Assembly: GCF_004345825.1 (NCBI RefSeq)
Contig: NZ_SLXM01000002.1
Location: forward strand, 186,001-250,000
Length of the DNA stretch: 64,000 bases
Origin: Tenacibaculum skagerrakense
GTDB taxonomy: Bacteria; Bacteroidota; Bacteroidia; Flavobacteriales; Flavobacteriaceae
Direction: 5' to 3'
Position numbers and translations under genes: made by a program. Of the stretch, positions 34,095-42,988 are shown piece after piece. Under the pieces are notes generated by a model. It worked only from the letters and a program-made list of their open reading frames with translations, searched no databases and was not told where the DNA came from. Each line of letters opens with the position of its first letter. Positions within the stretch are counted from its first letter, which is position 1.

Positions 34095-35606
34095 ATGAGA
34101 GACACCATATTAACAATTGTAGTTGTTATTAATGTTTTGTGTGGATTACTGGTTTGGTTTATGCCAGATTTGGGAAACTATATCCTCTTAACTATTGCAT
34201 CAGCTTTTACAATCCTAGGTGTTTATGATGCTTTCTTACAGAAGAAGCATTCATTATTAAGAGCATTTCCGATTGTAGCACGTTTAAGATGGTTTTTTGA
34301 AGAAGAAAGAGAGAAAATTCAACAATATTTTATTGAAGACGATTTAAATGGAACTCCTATTAATAGAGAAAAAAGAAGTATTGTATACCAAAGAGCAAAA
34401 AAAGAAATAGAAACAGTGCCTTTTGGTACACAACATAATGTATACAAAAAAGGATATGAGTTTGTAAAGCACTCCATTTTTCCAACAGACCATCATGAAG
34501 TTGAAGGAGAACATGTTGTTTTTGGCTCAGATAAATGCTCTCAGAAATACACAAGTTCTATTATTAATATATCGGCAATGTCTTTTGGTTCACTGAGTAA
34601 AAATGCTATTATGGCGCTTAATCAAGGAGCGAAAATGGGAGGATTTGCTCACAATACTGGAGAAGGAGGTATTTCACCTTATCATTTACAAGGTGGCGAT
34701 TTAATATTCCAAGTAGGAACTGGTTATTTCGGAGCAGGAAAAACGGTTGATGGAAAACGTTATTTTGATGATGATGTTTTTAAGGAAAATGCTGTAAGGC
34801 CTGAAGTTAAAATGATTGAGATTAAATTGTCGCAAGGAGCTAAACCTGGACATGGTGGTATTTTACCAGCTAAAAAAAATACGATTGAAATTTCTAAGAT
34901 TCGCTCTGTAGAACCATTTACAAGAGTAGATTCACCACCAGGTCATTCTTCTTTTTCAAACTTTCATGAAATGATTTCTTTTATTCAAAAAGTAAGAGAG
35001 TTAAGTAATGGAAAACCAGTAGGAATAAAGTTCTGTGTTGGTAATAATGAAGAAATAGAAGAGATGATAAAATCGTTTTCTGAAACAAATAATTATCCCG
35101 ATTTTATTTCTGTTGATGGAGGAGAAGGGGGTACTGGTTCTGCTCCTTTAGAATTTACCAACTATATAGGTACACCGTTATTAGAAGGATTGTCTTTTGT
35201 TTATAAGACATTGGTTAAATATCAATTAAAAGATCAAATAAAAATTATTGCTAGTGGTAAAGCTATCGATGCTTTTGATGTCATAAAAATGAAGGCTATG
35301 GGAGCCGATGCGGTAGGTATGGCTAGAAGTTTTATGTTAAGTTTAGGTTGTATTCAGGCAAGGGAGTGTAATCTAGATACTTGTCCGGTTGGTGTTGCTA
35401 CACAAGATGAAGATTTAGTTGAGGCTTTAGTAGTGGAATATAAAAATGTGAGGGTAAAAAATTATCACACTAAAACTATAGCAGCAGTAAAAGAAATGGT
35501 ATCTGCTATGGGAAAAAAATCAATAAGCGATCTTGGTCCTAAAGATGTTTTTAGAAGAAATAAAGCAGGAGATATCACTTCGTTTGATAAGATTTACTTT
35601 AACTAA
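34095..35606 (+). CDS. FMN-binding glutamate synthase family protein
   Basis: A 503-residue protein similar to the FMN/central domain of glutamate synthase, preceded by two N-terminal membrane segments (about 3-22 and 26-45). It has H-N-T-G-E-G-G-I-S-P-Y, P-G-H-G-G-I-L-P-A, S-V-D-G-G-E-G-G-T-G-S-A-P and the 3Fe-4S motif C-I-Q-A-R-E-C-N-L-D-T-C-P-V-G (about 419-433). There is no glutaminase domain, so it is not a complete glutamate synthase; family members may use ammonia or do something else. Electron donor unknown. Confidence 0.9.
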   Translation: MRDTILTIVVVINVLCGLLVWFMPDLGNYILLTIASAFTILGVYDAFLQKKHSLLRAFPIVARLRWFFEEEREKIQQYFIEDDLNGTPINREKRSIVYQRAKKEIETVPFGTQHNVYKKGYEFVKHSIFPTDHHEVEGEHVVFGSDKCSQKYTSSIINISAMSFGSLSKNAIMALNQGAKMGGFAHNTGEGGISPYHLQGGDLIFQVGTGYFGAGKTVDGKRYFDDDVFKENAVRPEVKMIEIKLSQGAKPGHGGILPAKKNTIEISKIRSVEPFTRVDSPPGHSSFSNFHEMISFIQKVRELSNGKPVGIKFCVGNNEEIEEMIKSFSETNNYPDFISVDGGEGGTGSAPLEFTNYIGTPLLEGLSFVYKTLVKYQLKDQIKIIASGKAIDAFDVIKMKAMGADAVGMARSFMLSLGCIQARECNLDTCPVGVATQDEDLVEALVVEYKNVRVKNYHTKTIAAVKEMVSAMGKKSISDLGPKDVFRRNKAGDITSFDKIYFN

Positions 35607-35631
35607 AATTCATATATAAGTATTCATTCTT

Positions 35632-36729
35632 TTGGAAAAAGAAATAGTAATCAACGGTAAAGAGTATATATTAAATCGTTATCCTGAAACTCAAGATAAA
35701 GCATTAAGAGCTTGGAGTAATGCAGAGGTTTTAGTCTTAAATTTTATTCAAGATAATCCTAAAAAAAAGATTCATTTATTTAATGATAGGTTTGGAGTTT
35801 GGAATTGTGCTTTACATGAAAAGCAAGTTGAAACAATTTGGACCTATGCCAGTCAAAAAAAGGCTATAGAAAGCAATCTAACAAGTAATAATTTATCTTC
35901 AGAAGCGGTTTATAAAAGTCCACTTGATAAATTAGATAACGTTGAGTTGGCACTCGTTAAAATTCCGAAATCTATTGAGTTGTTTGAGTTGTTTTTATAT
36001 CAAATACAGCAAGGATCAAATGAACAAACAGAAATTGTTTGTGGTTTTATGACAAAATATTTTTCACCAGCTTATTTAAAGACTGCTCAAAAGTACTTTA
36101 CGGTTGTCGAGCAATCTAAAGCGTGGAAGAAAGCGAGATTATTAATCTTAAAAGAACCTAAAAAGGAAATTCCTGTATCTACTAAAGATTTAGTGAATAC
36201 CATAAAATGGAATGAAGGTACTTTAAAACAATATTTAGGAGTTTTTTCTTCTGATAGAATAGACATCGGAACTCAATTTTTATTGGAGAATTTAGTAGTA
36301 GAAGATAATGAAATTCAAGTATTAGATGTTGCTTCTGGTAATGGAATACTATCTTATGAGGTATTGCAGCAAAATGAAAAAGCCTATGTTACCTTAGTAG
36401 ATGATTTTAATTTAGCTATTGAATCATCGAAACTCAATTTACCTGCAGAACAAGCGCGATTTATTTGCACTGATTGTATGGAGGGAGTTGAAGATGATTT
36501 TTTTGATTTAATAGTTTCAAATCCTCCTTTTCATTTTGAGCACGAAAACAATATTGAGGTTAGTTTAAGACTGTTTCAAAGAATAAAAGATTGTTTAAAG
36601 CATAACGGACGTTTTGTAATGGTTGCGAATTTGCATCTAAATTATATAACACATTTAGAAAAGTTATTTCGTAAAGTTTCAGTAATCAATCGAAATTCTA
36701 AATTTATAATTTATGAATGTAGATTGTGA
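35632..36729 (+). CDS. RsmC/RlmG-like class I SAM methyltransferase
   Basis: A 365-residue protein with the two-domain layout of RsmC/RlmG rRNA guanine-N2 methyltransferases: a diverged N-terminal half and a catalytic half with SAM motif D-V-A-S-G-N-G (about 232-238) and the substrate motif S-N-P-P-F-H (about 296-301). The start is a TTG: no ATG or GTG lies between the upstream in-frame TAA (35617-35619) and this codon, and the N-terminus M-E-K-E-I-V-I fits. It follows the glutamate synthase-like gene by 25 nt. It likely methylates 16S or 23S rRNA; the exact base is not certain. Confidence 0.85.
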   Translation: MEKEIVINGKEYILNRYPETQDKALRAWSNAEVLVLNFIQDNPKKKIHLFNDRFGVWNCALHEKQVETIWTYASQKKAIESNLTSNNLSSEAVYKSPLDKLDNVELALVKIPKSIELFELFLYQIQQGSNEQTEIVCGFMTKYFSPAYLKTAQKYFTVVEQSKAWKKARLLILKEPKKEIPVSTKDLVNTIKWNEGTLKQYLGVFSSDRIDIGTQFLLENLVVEDNEIQVLDVASGNGILSYEVLQQNEKAYVTLVDDFNLAIESSKLNLPAEQARFICTDCMEGVEDDFFDLIVSNPPFHFEHENNIEVSLRLFQRIKDCLKHNGRFVMVANLHLNYITHLEKLFRKVSVINRNSKFIIYECRL

Positions 36730-36905
36730 ATTTTATAAACTTAAAACTTAAATTTTTCATTTATCGTAAATAAAAGTTGTTTTACCGATGATTTACTACT
36801 ATTAGCAGATAATTAATAGAAGAAATATAATTTCAAGGTATCTTTAAATGTCGAATTTATTAAATAAACGACAAGTTAATTTTTAATCCCTATTCTATTT
36901 TTACC

Positions 36906-37193
36906 ATGAAATTCACTTACTCAATTAAAAATGTTGAAAAAGAGCAAATAGCTTCTCTTAAGTTTCCAAAAGATGAAATTTTAGAACGAAAAAACGATCA
37001 AATTAACCGTTCAATTGAATTAAAAAGAGCGTTAGTTCTTGGTAATATTGAACACCAAAAGGTTAAAATTGTTTTTGTGGATGATGATGGTTATAAGCGA
37101 GTTGAAACTACGGTTTGGGGACTTACTGATACATCAGTAATTCTTAAACAGGCAACTCTAATACCTTTACAAAGAATAGTAAGTGTAGCATAA
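36906..37193 (+). CDS. Hypothetical 95-residue protein
   Basis: A short soluble protein that I do not recognise. It begins M-K-F-T-Y-S-I-K-N-V-E-K-E, has a helical first half and a beta-rich second half with V-K-I-V-F-V-D-D-D-G-Y-K-R-V-E-T-T-V-W-G and ends I-P-L-Q-R-I-V-S-V-A. The W-G-x-T-D-T-S-V-I-L-K segment suggests a small beta-barrel of Tudor/SH3 type, a guess. It is a stand-alone gene with about 175 nt of empty AT-rich sequence before it and its own terminator. Confidence 0.7.
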   Translation: MKFTYSIKNVEKEQIASLKFPKDEILERKNDQINRSIELKRALVLGNIEHQKVKIVFVDDDGYKRVETTVWGLTDTSVILKQATLIPLQRIVSVA

Positions 37194-37214
37194 TATAAAA
37201 CTTAGTATAAAAAC

Positions 37215-37256
37215 AAACCTCTTTAGACATTGTATGCTCTAAAGAGGTTTTTCTTT
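37215..37256 (+). terminator. Terminator of the 95-residue hypothetical gene
   Basis: A 13-bp perfect stem (37215-37227 with 37238-37250) with a 10-nt loop and a T-rich tail. It can also serve the convergent outer-membrane protein gene. Confidence 0.82.
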
Positions 37257-37270
37257 TTCTAGCTAAAAGT

Positions 37271-37918
37271 TTATAAATAAAAAGTTAAACCAAATATAAA
37301 GCTTGTAGCATCTAAATTTAAGTTAAAACCGTTATTGTATGTTTTACTTGTGTCTACGGTTTTAGATCTTGAGTTGCTATGTGAGTAACCTAAACGCCCA
37401 ACATTTGCATTTAATGAAATATTCTTATTTACTAAAAAAACAATTCCAGGCCTAACATTTATTCCAAATGTATTTCTAATAGAGCCTCCAGTGTTTCCCA
37501 AACTATCAGACGAATCTTGATCTCGATTGCTATAACTCAATTCACCTTGAAGCGTAAAAGCAAGTCTTTTTGAAATAGAAAAATATTTTCTTCCAAAAGC
37601 AGCAACAGAATAATTATTTGTAGTTCCTTCACTATCGGCTGTTGGAGATGAAGAATCATTTTTCCAATGACCAAATCCTAACCTTAAACCTAAAGAAAGG
37701 TTGTCTGATATAAAATACTCCGTGGAAGGAAATATGTTAAAATTAAAATTTGAGCTTTCGGCATCGGGTTCACTCTCAAAAGTTGTTTTATTGATTCCAG
37801 CGGAAAACTGACCAGAAACTCCCCATGTTCCTTTTTCAATTTTAAATTTTTCATCTTTTTCCTGTGCGTAAGAAATAGTAGTTGTAATTAATACAAAAAA
37901 GAATAATAATTTTTTCAT
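37271..37918 (-). CDS. Outer-membrane beta-barrel protein (hypothetical)
   Basis: A 215-residue exported protein with a signal peptide cut at S-Y-A|Q (residue 18). The mature sequence has alternating strands with aromatic ends (for example L-S-L-G-L-R-L-G-F-G-H-W) and finishes L-D-A-T-S-F-I-F-G-L-T-F-Y-L, a barrel-type C-terminal strand. It resembles OmpW/OprF-like eight-stranded porins; no ligand is known. A TAGTTTTG box lies 26 nt upstream. Confidence 0.82.
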   Translation of the reverse strand: MKKLLFFFVLITTTISYAQEKDEKFKIEKGTWGVSGQFSAGINKTTFESEPDAESSNFNFNIFPSTEYFISDNLSLGLRLGFGHWKNDSSSPTADSEGTTNNYSVAAFGRKYFSISKRLAFTLQGELSYSNRDQDSSDSLGNTGGSIRNTFGINVRPGIVFLVNKNISLNANVGRLGYSHSNSRSKTVDTSKTYNNGFNLNLDATSFIFGLTFYL

Positions 37919-37943
37919 GAATAATGATTTTTTGATTTCAGTC

Positions 37944-37951
37944 CAAAACTA
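37944..37951 (-). promoter_or_regulatory. -7 box of the outer-membrane protein gene
   Basis: The minus strand reads TAGTTTTG, matching TAnnTTTG, 25 nt before the ATG. The -33 region is not convincing. It implies that the 540 nt upstream are not the leader of this gene. Confidence 0.42.
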
Positions 37952-38216
37952 TTTTCGAAACGTTTTTGCAGCTCACAACAATAAGTTAATATAAACCAAG
38001 CGAAAGGTTAAATAATAGTAGATTGCTGATTGATTATTAAAATTTCACTTAATTTTTAATACTTTAACCAAACTCAAAATAAGTATTAATAGGTTTTAAA
38101 GTTATTATTAGCAAATGATTTAAAAAGATAGTTACATCAATTACTTTTTACTATGTAGTTATTAATATATAATTAACAAATACCTTTTTTTACTTGAAAA
38201 AAAATACTATATTGCC

Positions 38217-38436
38217 ACTGCTATGAAACTTATTGCTATGGTTTCATAAATTGTTTATTAATCAAAATGATTTACTATCAAGATAGATAGTAAATAATAT
38301 TACTTTTTAACTTGTGAGAGGTGAAAAAGTATCTACAGCTTAATGCTAGTTATAAAGTAGGGGTTAACTAGTATTAATTTTTCTCATACATTAGTTTTTT
38401 AACCGCAATTATTTTTAATAGTTGCGGTTTTTCGTA
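38217..38436 (+). ncRNA. Candidate structured RNA with five consecutive hairpins
   Basis: The gap between the outer-membrane protein gene and gcvP (37919-38496) has no plausible ORF. On the plus strand it contains five hairpins in a row: H1 38222-38248 (8 bp perfect), H2 38270-38295 (10 bp perfect, 6-nt loop), H3 38301-38331 (8 bp plus an inner 4 bp), H4 38341-38376 (12 bp, one G-U) and H5 38401-38429, a terminator with T-run. A weak -7-like box TATATTG at 38208-38214 puts the 5' end right before H1. The organisation suggests an independent RNA of about 220 nt. It could be a member of a known family (6S-Flavo or Flavo-1), which I cannot check. Promoter support is weak. Confidence 0.55.
38401..38434 (+). 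terminator. Plus-strand terminator of the candidate RNA
   Basis: AACCGCAA (38401-38408) pairs with TTGCGGTT (38422-38429), with five further pairs inside and a T-run after it. No plus-strand gene is upstream for over 1.2 kb apart from the hypothetical gene, which has its own terminator. Confidence 0.75.
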
Positions 38437-38437
38437 T

Positions 38438-38478
38438 AAAAAAAGTCTTTAAGGTTTTTAACCTTAAAGACTTTTAAA
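38438..38478 (-). terminator. gcvP terminator
   Basis: A 16-bp perfect stem (38441-38456 with 38460-38475) with a TTT loop. The A-run before it on the plus strand gives a T-tract on the minus strand. It starts about 22 nt after the gcvP stop. Confidence 0.85.
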
Positions 38479-38496
38479 TCTATCCTATTGTGAAAT

Positions 38497-41352
38497 TTAT
38501 ACTTCAGACTCCATATAATCTTCGATAGGATTACATGAACAAATTAAGTTACGATCACCATAAGCATCGTCTACTCTTCTAACTGAAGGCCAAAATTTAT
38601 TCTCAGCGATATAATCTAAAGGAAATGCAGCTTCTTTTCTACTATATGGTAAATCCCAAGTATCAGAAGTTAACATTTCTTGCGTATGTGGAGCATTTTT
38701 TAATACGTTATTAGGGTTTTCTTTTGTAGCTACTTCAATTTCTTTACGAATAGAAATTAACGCATCACAAAAACGATCTAATTCAGTAATACTCTCACTT
38801 TCGGTTGGTTCAACCATAATTGTACCTGCCACAGGAAATGAAACAGTAGGAGCGTGGAAACCATAATCCATTAATCGTTTTGCAATATCTACCACTTCAA
38901 TTCCATTTTGTTTAAAGTCTCTACAATCTAAAATCATTTCATGTGCAGCACGTCCCATTTCTCCTGTATACAACGTATTAAAATGACCTTGTAAACGTTC
39001 TTTCATGTAGTTAGCGTTTAAGATAGCTACTTTGGTAGAATTTGTCAATCCTTCAGCTCCTAACATAGTAATGTAACCGTATGAAATCAAACATGCTAAT
39101 GCAGAACCCCAAGGAGCTGCAGAAATAGCAGTAATAGGATTATCTCCACCCGTAGCAATTACTGGATTAGTAGGTAAGAAAGGAACTAATTGTGGAGCTA
39201 CACAAATAGGTCCAACACCAGGTCCGCCTCCACCATGAGGAATTGCAAATGTTTTATGTAAATTTAAGTGGCAAACATCAGCCCCAATAGTAGCAGGGTT
39301 AGTTAAACCTACTTGAGCATTCATGTTTGCACCATCCATATATACTTGTCCACCATTATCGTGAATAATTTGAGTAATTTCTTGAATGGCTTTCTCAAAT
39401 ACACCATGAGTTGATGGATAGGTTACCATTAAAGCTGCTAAATTATCTTTATGTAATTCTGCTTTTTCACGTAAATCTTCAACATCGATATTTCCTTTTT
39501 CATCTGTTTTTGTAACCACTACTTTCATTCCGGCCATAACAGCAGAAGCAGGATTGGTTCCATGAGCAGAAGAAGGAATTAAACAAATATTTCTATGTGA
39601 ATCTCCATTAGCTAAGTGATAAGCTCTAATAACCATTAAACCAGCAAACTCTCCTTGTGCTCCTGAATTTGGTTGTAATGATGTTGCGGCAAAACCAGTA
39701 ACTACATTTAATTGTTGCTCTAAGTTTTTAAGAACAGTTTGGTAACCTTCAGCCTGATTTAATGGTACGAATGGGTGAATATTTCCCCATTGAGGATTAC
39801 TTAAAGGTAACATTTCAGAAGCAGCATTTAATTTCATGGTACAAGACCCTAATGAAATCATAGAGTGATTTAATGCTAAATCTTTACGTTCTAATTTTTT
39901 GATATAACGCATCATGTCCGTTTCAGAATGATACGAATTGAATACTTCATTATCTAAGAAAGAAGTATTTCTTTTAATATTTGCAGGTATTACATCAGTA
40001 TTGGTAAATTCTGTGATAGTAATATCCTGAATATTGAATGCTTGTTCAAAGCAATCAACTATGGCATTTATTTCTTTTAGGCCAACAGTTTCATTTAAAG
40101 AAATTGAAACATGATTTTTATCTACATAATTGAAGTTGATTTCGTTTGCTTCAGCTACTGTCTTTAATTTATCAGCTTCAACTTCAACTAAAATAGTATC
40201 AAAGTAAGACGTGTTTTTTTGTTTAAAACCTAATCTTTCTAAGGCAGTAGTTAGTGTAGTAGCAGCCGAATGAACCTTGTTTGCAATAAATTGAATTCCC
40301 TCTTTCCCGTGATAAACCGCATACATACCAGCCATAACAGCTAATAAAACTTGGGCAGTACAAATATTTGAGGTAGCACGTTCTCTCTTAATATGTTGCT
40401 CACGAGTTTGAAGTGCCATACGTAATGCTCTTTGATCGCTAGCATCTTTCGTAACTCCAATTATTCTTCCAGGAATACTTCTTTTGTAAGCCTCTTTAGT
40501 TGCAAAAAAACCTGCATGAGGTCCACCATAACCCAAAGGAATTCCGAAACGTTGAGTTGTACCCACAACAACATCAACTCCAAATTCACCTGGAGCTTTT
40601 AATACAGCTAAAGATAAAATATCAGCAGCAACAGCTACTTTAATATCTTTAGAGTTTGCTGTAGCTACAAAATCAGAATAATCATACACTTGACCGTGTT
40701 TAGCAGGATATTGTAAAATTGCTCCGTAGTAATCATCAGCGAAATCAAATTTAGTATGATCTCCTACTACTAATTCAATCCCAATTGGGATTGCACGCGT
40801 TTGTAAAACTGATAAAGTTTGAGGTAAAATTTCTTCAGAAACAAAGAATTTATTTGCTCCATTTTTTTTCTTTGAGCGTTCTCTTACATCAAACAATAAA
40901 GCCATTGCTTCAGCAGCAGCTGTACCTTCGTCTAGTAATGAAGCGTTAGCGAGTTCCATTCCTGTTAAGTCACAAACCATTGTCTGATAATTCAACAGAG
41001 CTTCTAAACGACCTTGAGCAATTTCAGCTTGATATGGAGTGTAAGCAGTATACCAGCCTGGGTTTTCTAATATGTTTCTTTGAATGACACTTGGAAGTAT
41101 CGCTTCATGATAACCTAAACCAATGTAGCTTTTAAATACCTTGTTTTTGTTTCCTAGTTGATTAATATGATTTAAGTATTCATATTCACTAAGAGCTTCA
41201 GGTAAATTAAGATCTTCTTTCAAACGTATATCGTCTGGAATAGTTTCATAAATTAATTGGTCTAAACTGTCTACTCCGACAGTTTTTAACATTGTTTCTT
41301 GTTCACTAGTTCTAGGACCAATATGACGTAGTTGAAACGAATTTGTGTTCAT
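38497..41352 (-). CDS. gcvP: Glycine dehydrogenase (aminomethyl-transferring), P-protein
   Basis: A 951-residue single-chain P-protein of the glycine cleavage system. It decarboxylates glycine with PLP and passes the aminomethyl group to the lipoyl arm of GcvH. The duplicated fold is intact: N-terminal half with [12 protein letters not shown] and C-terminal half with the PLP Lys in [18 protein letters not shown] (about 696). GcvH and GcvT are not in the window. A TATTTTTG promoter box lies 26 nt upstream; no glycine riboswitch is visible in the 103-nt leader region. Confidence 0.97.
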   Translation of the reverse strand: MNTNSFQLRHIGPRTSEQETMLKTVGVDSLDQLIYETIPDDIRLKEDLNLPEALSEYEYLNHINQLGNKNKVFKSYIGLGYHEAILPSVIQRNILENPGWYTAYTPYQAEIAQGRLEALLNYQTMVCDLTGMELANASLLDEGTAAAEAMALLFDVRERSKKKNGANKFFVSEEILPQTLSVLQTRAIPIGIELVVGDHTKFDFADDYYGAILQYPAKHGQVYDYSDFVATANSKDIKVAVAADILSLAVLKAPGEFGVDVVVGTTQRFGIPLGYGGPHAGFFATKEAYKRSIPGRIIGVTKDASDQRALRMALQTREQHIKRERATSNICTAQVLLAVMAGMYAVYHGKEGIQFIANKVHSAATTLTTALERLGFKQKNTSYFDTILVEVEADKLKTVAEANEINFNYVDKNHVSISLNETVGLKEINAIVDCFEQAFNIQDITITEFTNTDVIPANIKRNTSFLDNEVFNSYHSETDMMRYIKKLERKDLALNHSMISLGSCTMKLNAASEMLPLSNPQWGNIHPFVPLNQAEGYQTVLKNLEQQLNVVTGFAATSLQPNSGAQGEFAGLMVIRAYHLANGDSHRNICLIPSSAHGTNPASAVMAGMKVVVTKTDEKGNIDVEDLREKAELHKDNLAALMVTYPSTHGVFEKAIQEITQIIHDNGGQVYMDGANMNAQVGLTNPATIGADVCHLNLHKTFAIPHGGGGPGVGPICVAPQLVPFLPTNPVIATGGDNPITAISAAPWGSALACLISYGYITMLGAEGLTNSTKVAILNANYMKERLQGHFNTLYTGEMGRAAHEMILDCRDFKQNGIEVVDIAKRLMDYGFHAPTVSFPVAGTIMVEPTESESITELDRFCDALISIRKEIEVATKENPNNVLKNAPHTQEMLTSDTWDLPYSRKEAAFPLDYIAENKFWPSVRRVDDAYGDRNLICSCNPIEDYMESEV

Positions 41353-41378
41353 TTATTGTGTTGTTGTATTTTGGATAG

Positions 41379-41386
41379 CAAAAATA
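41379..41386 (-). promoter_or_regulatory. -7 box of gcvP
   Basis: The minus strand reads TATTTTTG, a perfect TAnnTTTG box, 26 nt before the gcvP ATG. Confidence 0.5.
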
Positions 41387-41461
41387 ACTAAAACTTAAAG
41401 ATTTTCTAATCCCCGTTTTCTTAAATTATTAACTGAATTTAGGGTTTATAAACAATTGAGT

Positions 41462-41469
41462 TACCTTTG
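41462..41469 (+). promoter_or_regulatory. -7 box of the UbiA-like gene, 4 nt before the GTG start
   Basis: TACCTTTG is a perfect TAnnTTTG box and is followed by only 4 nt before GTG at 41474. It overlaps the alternative upstream TTG frame, which supports GTG as the start and suggests a leaderless mRNA. Confidence 0.5.
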
Positions 41470-41473
41470 TCTT

Positions 41474-42289
41474 GTGAAAGTTTTAAGAGCAATTTTTGAG
41501 TTTTATATAAACTCTAGTATTCATGTGGCTTTGGCGGTCTATGCGTTAGTTAGAGTTACTGAATTTTACTTTGATGTCGCGTACAACGAATCGTTATGCT
41601 ATTTTATATTTTACGGAACTATTACAGGGTATAATTTTGTAAAGTATGCAGGTGTGGCTGGGTTACATCACCTGAGTTTGACAAAAAACTTACGGTTAAT
41701 TCAACTATTTTCTTTGGTAGCTTTTGCACTAATGGTATGGTATGTCTTAAAGCTAGATTTAAAAACACTTTACTATTTTGTTCCTTTTGGTTTATTAACA
41801 ATCCTATATGCAGTTCCCTTGTTTAAAAAGTTTTCTGTGAATCTAAGGGCCGTAGCTTCTTTGAAAATTATAATTATTTCCTTGGTTTGGTCTGGAGTTA
41901 CTTGTTTAATTCCAATAGCTGTTGAAGGGGTTGACCTAGATAGTAAATTGGTGTTAATTTTTATTCAGAGGTTTTTATTTGTCTTAGTCTTAACACTTCC
42001 TTTTGATATTAGAGACTTGCGTTTTGATAAAAAACAATTACAAACAATTCCTCAACTCATTGGAGTGGAAAGAACCAAAAAACTTGGTTTTGTTTTATTG
42101 GGAATAACTATGGTGATAGAGTTCTTAATAACACCAAACGCTAAATTTAAGTTTGTTTATTTGATGATTTTTTTATCATTGTTATTTCTTCTTCAAAGAG
42201 CAAAAAGAAAACAACCAAGGTATTATGCTTCTTTTTGGGTAGAATCTTTACCAATTTTTTGGTGGTTATCTTTAGAGATCATAAAATAA
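41474..42289 (+). CDS. UbiA-like integral membrane protein (hypothetical)
   Basis: A 271-residue protein with eight or nine hydrophobic helices. The second half has L-P-F-D-I-R-D-L-R-F-D, T-I-P-Q-L-I-G-V-E-R-T-K-K-L-G, which resembles the second Asp-rich motif of UbiA prenyltransferases. The first motif, normally N-x-x-x-D-x-x-x-D, is not seen; the equivalent loop reads Y-G-T-I-T-G-Y-N-F-V-K-Y-A-G. It may be an inactive or altered relative. I start it at GTG 41474 rather than the TTG at 41456, since the promoter box overlaps the latter. Confidence 0.6.
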   Translation: MKVLRAIFEFYINSSIHVALAVYALVRVTEFYFDVAYNESLCYFIFYGTITGYNFVKYAGVAGLHHLSLTKNLRLIQLFSLVAFALMVWYVLKLDLKTLYYFVPFGLLTILYAVPLFKKFSVNLRAVASLKIIIISLVWSGVTCLIPIAVEGVDLDSKLVLIFIQRFLFVLVLTLPFDIRDLRFDKKQLQTIPQLIGVERTKKLGFVLLGITMVIEFLITPNAKFKFVYLMIFLSLLFLLQRAKRKQPRYYASFWVESLPIFWWLSLEIIK

Positions 42290-42315
42290 AAAAAAGGCTT
42301 TAAAGCCTTTTTTCT
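42290..42315. terminator. Bidirectional terminator
   Basis: GGCTTTAAAGCC flanked by A- and T-tracts (42291-42312) lies between two convergent genes separated by only 24 nt and can serve both. Confidence 0.8.
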
Positions 42316-42886
42316 AGTTTGTTGATGATTGTTTTTTTGAAGCCTTTTTAAAAGCACTTTTCTTTAATGATGATAAACACAATTGTGAATAGGTAATTTC
42401 CTTGTCGCAAGTAAAACGTTCACCTTCACTCCAAGCATCTATTGTTTTATTTCCTTTACTAACTGATGCTTTTGAGACAATAGACATACAATCAGTTTTT
42501 TTAATTCTACTGATAGGAATAGTGTAAGAAAATTCATTTACACCATTTTTATGGTTTTTTTGATGTTCAACTTCTTTTAAGTTAGGGCATCCTTTTTCAT
42601 CTAATGGTATATCGTTATGATTCCCGATGAATAAATTGGATGTAAGTAAGGTCCATCCTTGTTTAACTTTAAAAGTAATAAGTAGATTCGTTTTATCTTG
42701 TGTAGCTATTTGCAAAGATCCTACTTCTTGTTCGTCTCCTATAAGTTTTGTTTTAAAAATAACTTTGTTCTTTTCTAAGGATGAGAAGTTAATTGTTAGT
42801 TTTCCGTTAAAATTGGGATAAGTAATATAGCTTGAAAAAAGAAAGGTTAGACAGATTGAAAACAATAAAGTTTTAACTTTTTTCAT
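42314..42886 (-). CDS. Secreted protein, divergent member of a three-paralogue cluster
   Basis: A 190-residue protein with a signal peptide (about 1-19) and no lipobox. It shares with the two next genes the pattern W-T-L-L-T-S-N-L-F-I-G-N, D-I-P-L-D, G-V-N-E-F-S-Y-T-I-P-I, A-W-S-E-G-E-R-F and a final Cys. The C-terminus is a Lys/Ser-rich tail. I do not know the domain name. It is downstream of the two lipoprotein paralogues but separated from them by a hairpin at 42936. Confidence 0.7.
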   Translation of the reverse strand: MKKVKTLLFSICLTFLFSSYITYPNFNGKLTINFSSLEKNKVIFKTKLIGDEQEVGSLQIATQDKTNLLITFKVKQGWTLLTSNLFIGNHNDIPLDEKGCPNLKEVEHQKNHKNGVNEFSYTIPISRIKKTDCMSIVSKASVSKGNKTIDAWSEGERFTCDKEITYSQLCLSSLKKSAFKKASKKQSSTN

Positions 42887-42935
42887 GTTGTATTGGTTTT
42901 AAAATATTTACAAATATAGATGTTTAAAACAAATA

Positions 42936-42965
42936 AGAGTCATAGTTAGTAATTACTATGACTCT
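42936..42965 (-). terminator. Hairpin after the middle paralogue
   Basis: An 11-bp perfect stem (42936-42946 with 42955-42965) and 8-nt loop, 23 nt after the stop of the 42989-43705 gene. The T-tract on the minus strand is weak, so termination may be partial. Confidence 0.6.
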
Positions 42966-42988
42966 ATTTTTTAAGATTATTTTTACAA

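Noticed and set aside
36730..36905. Possible small gene or RNA in the gap before the 95-residue hypothetical gene
   Set aside because: AT-rich sequence without a convincing ORF, hairpin series or tRNA-like fold.
41353..41455. Glycine riboswitch before gcvP
   Set aside because: The gap is about 100 nt with a promoter box 26 nt before the start, leaving no space for an aptamer, and no paired elements are seen.
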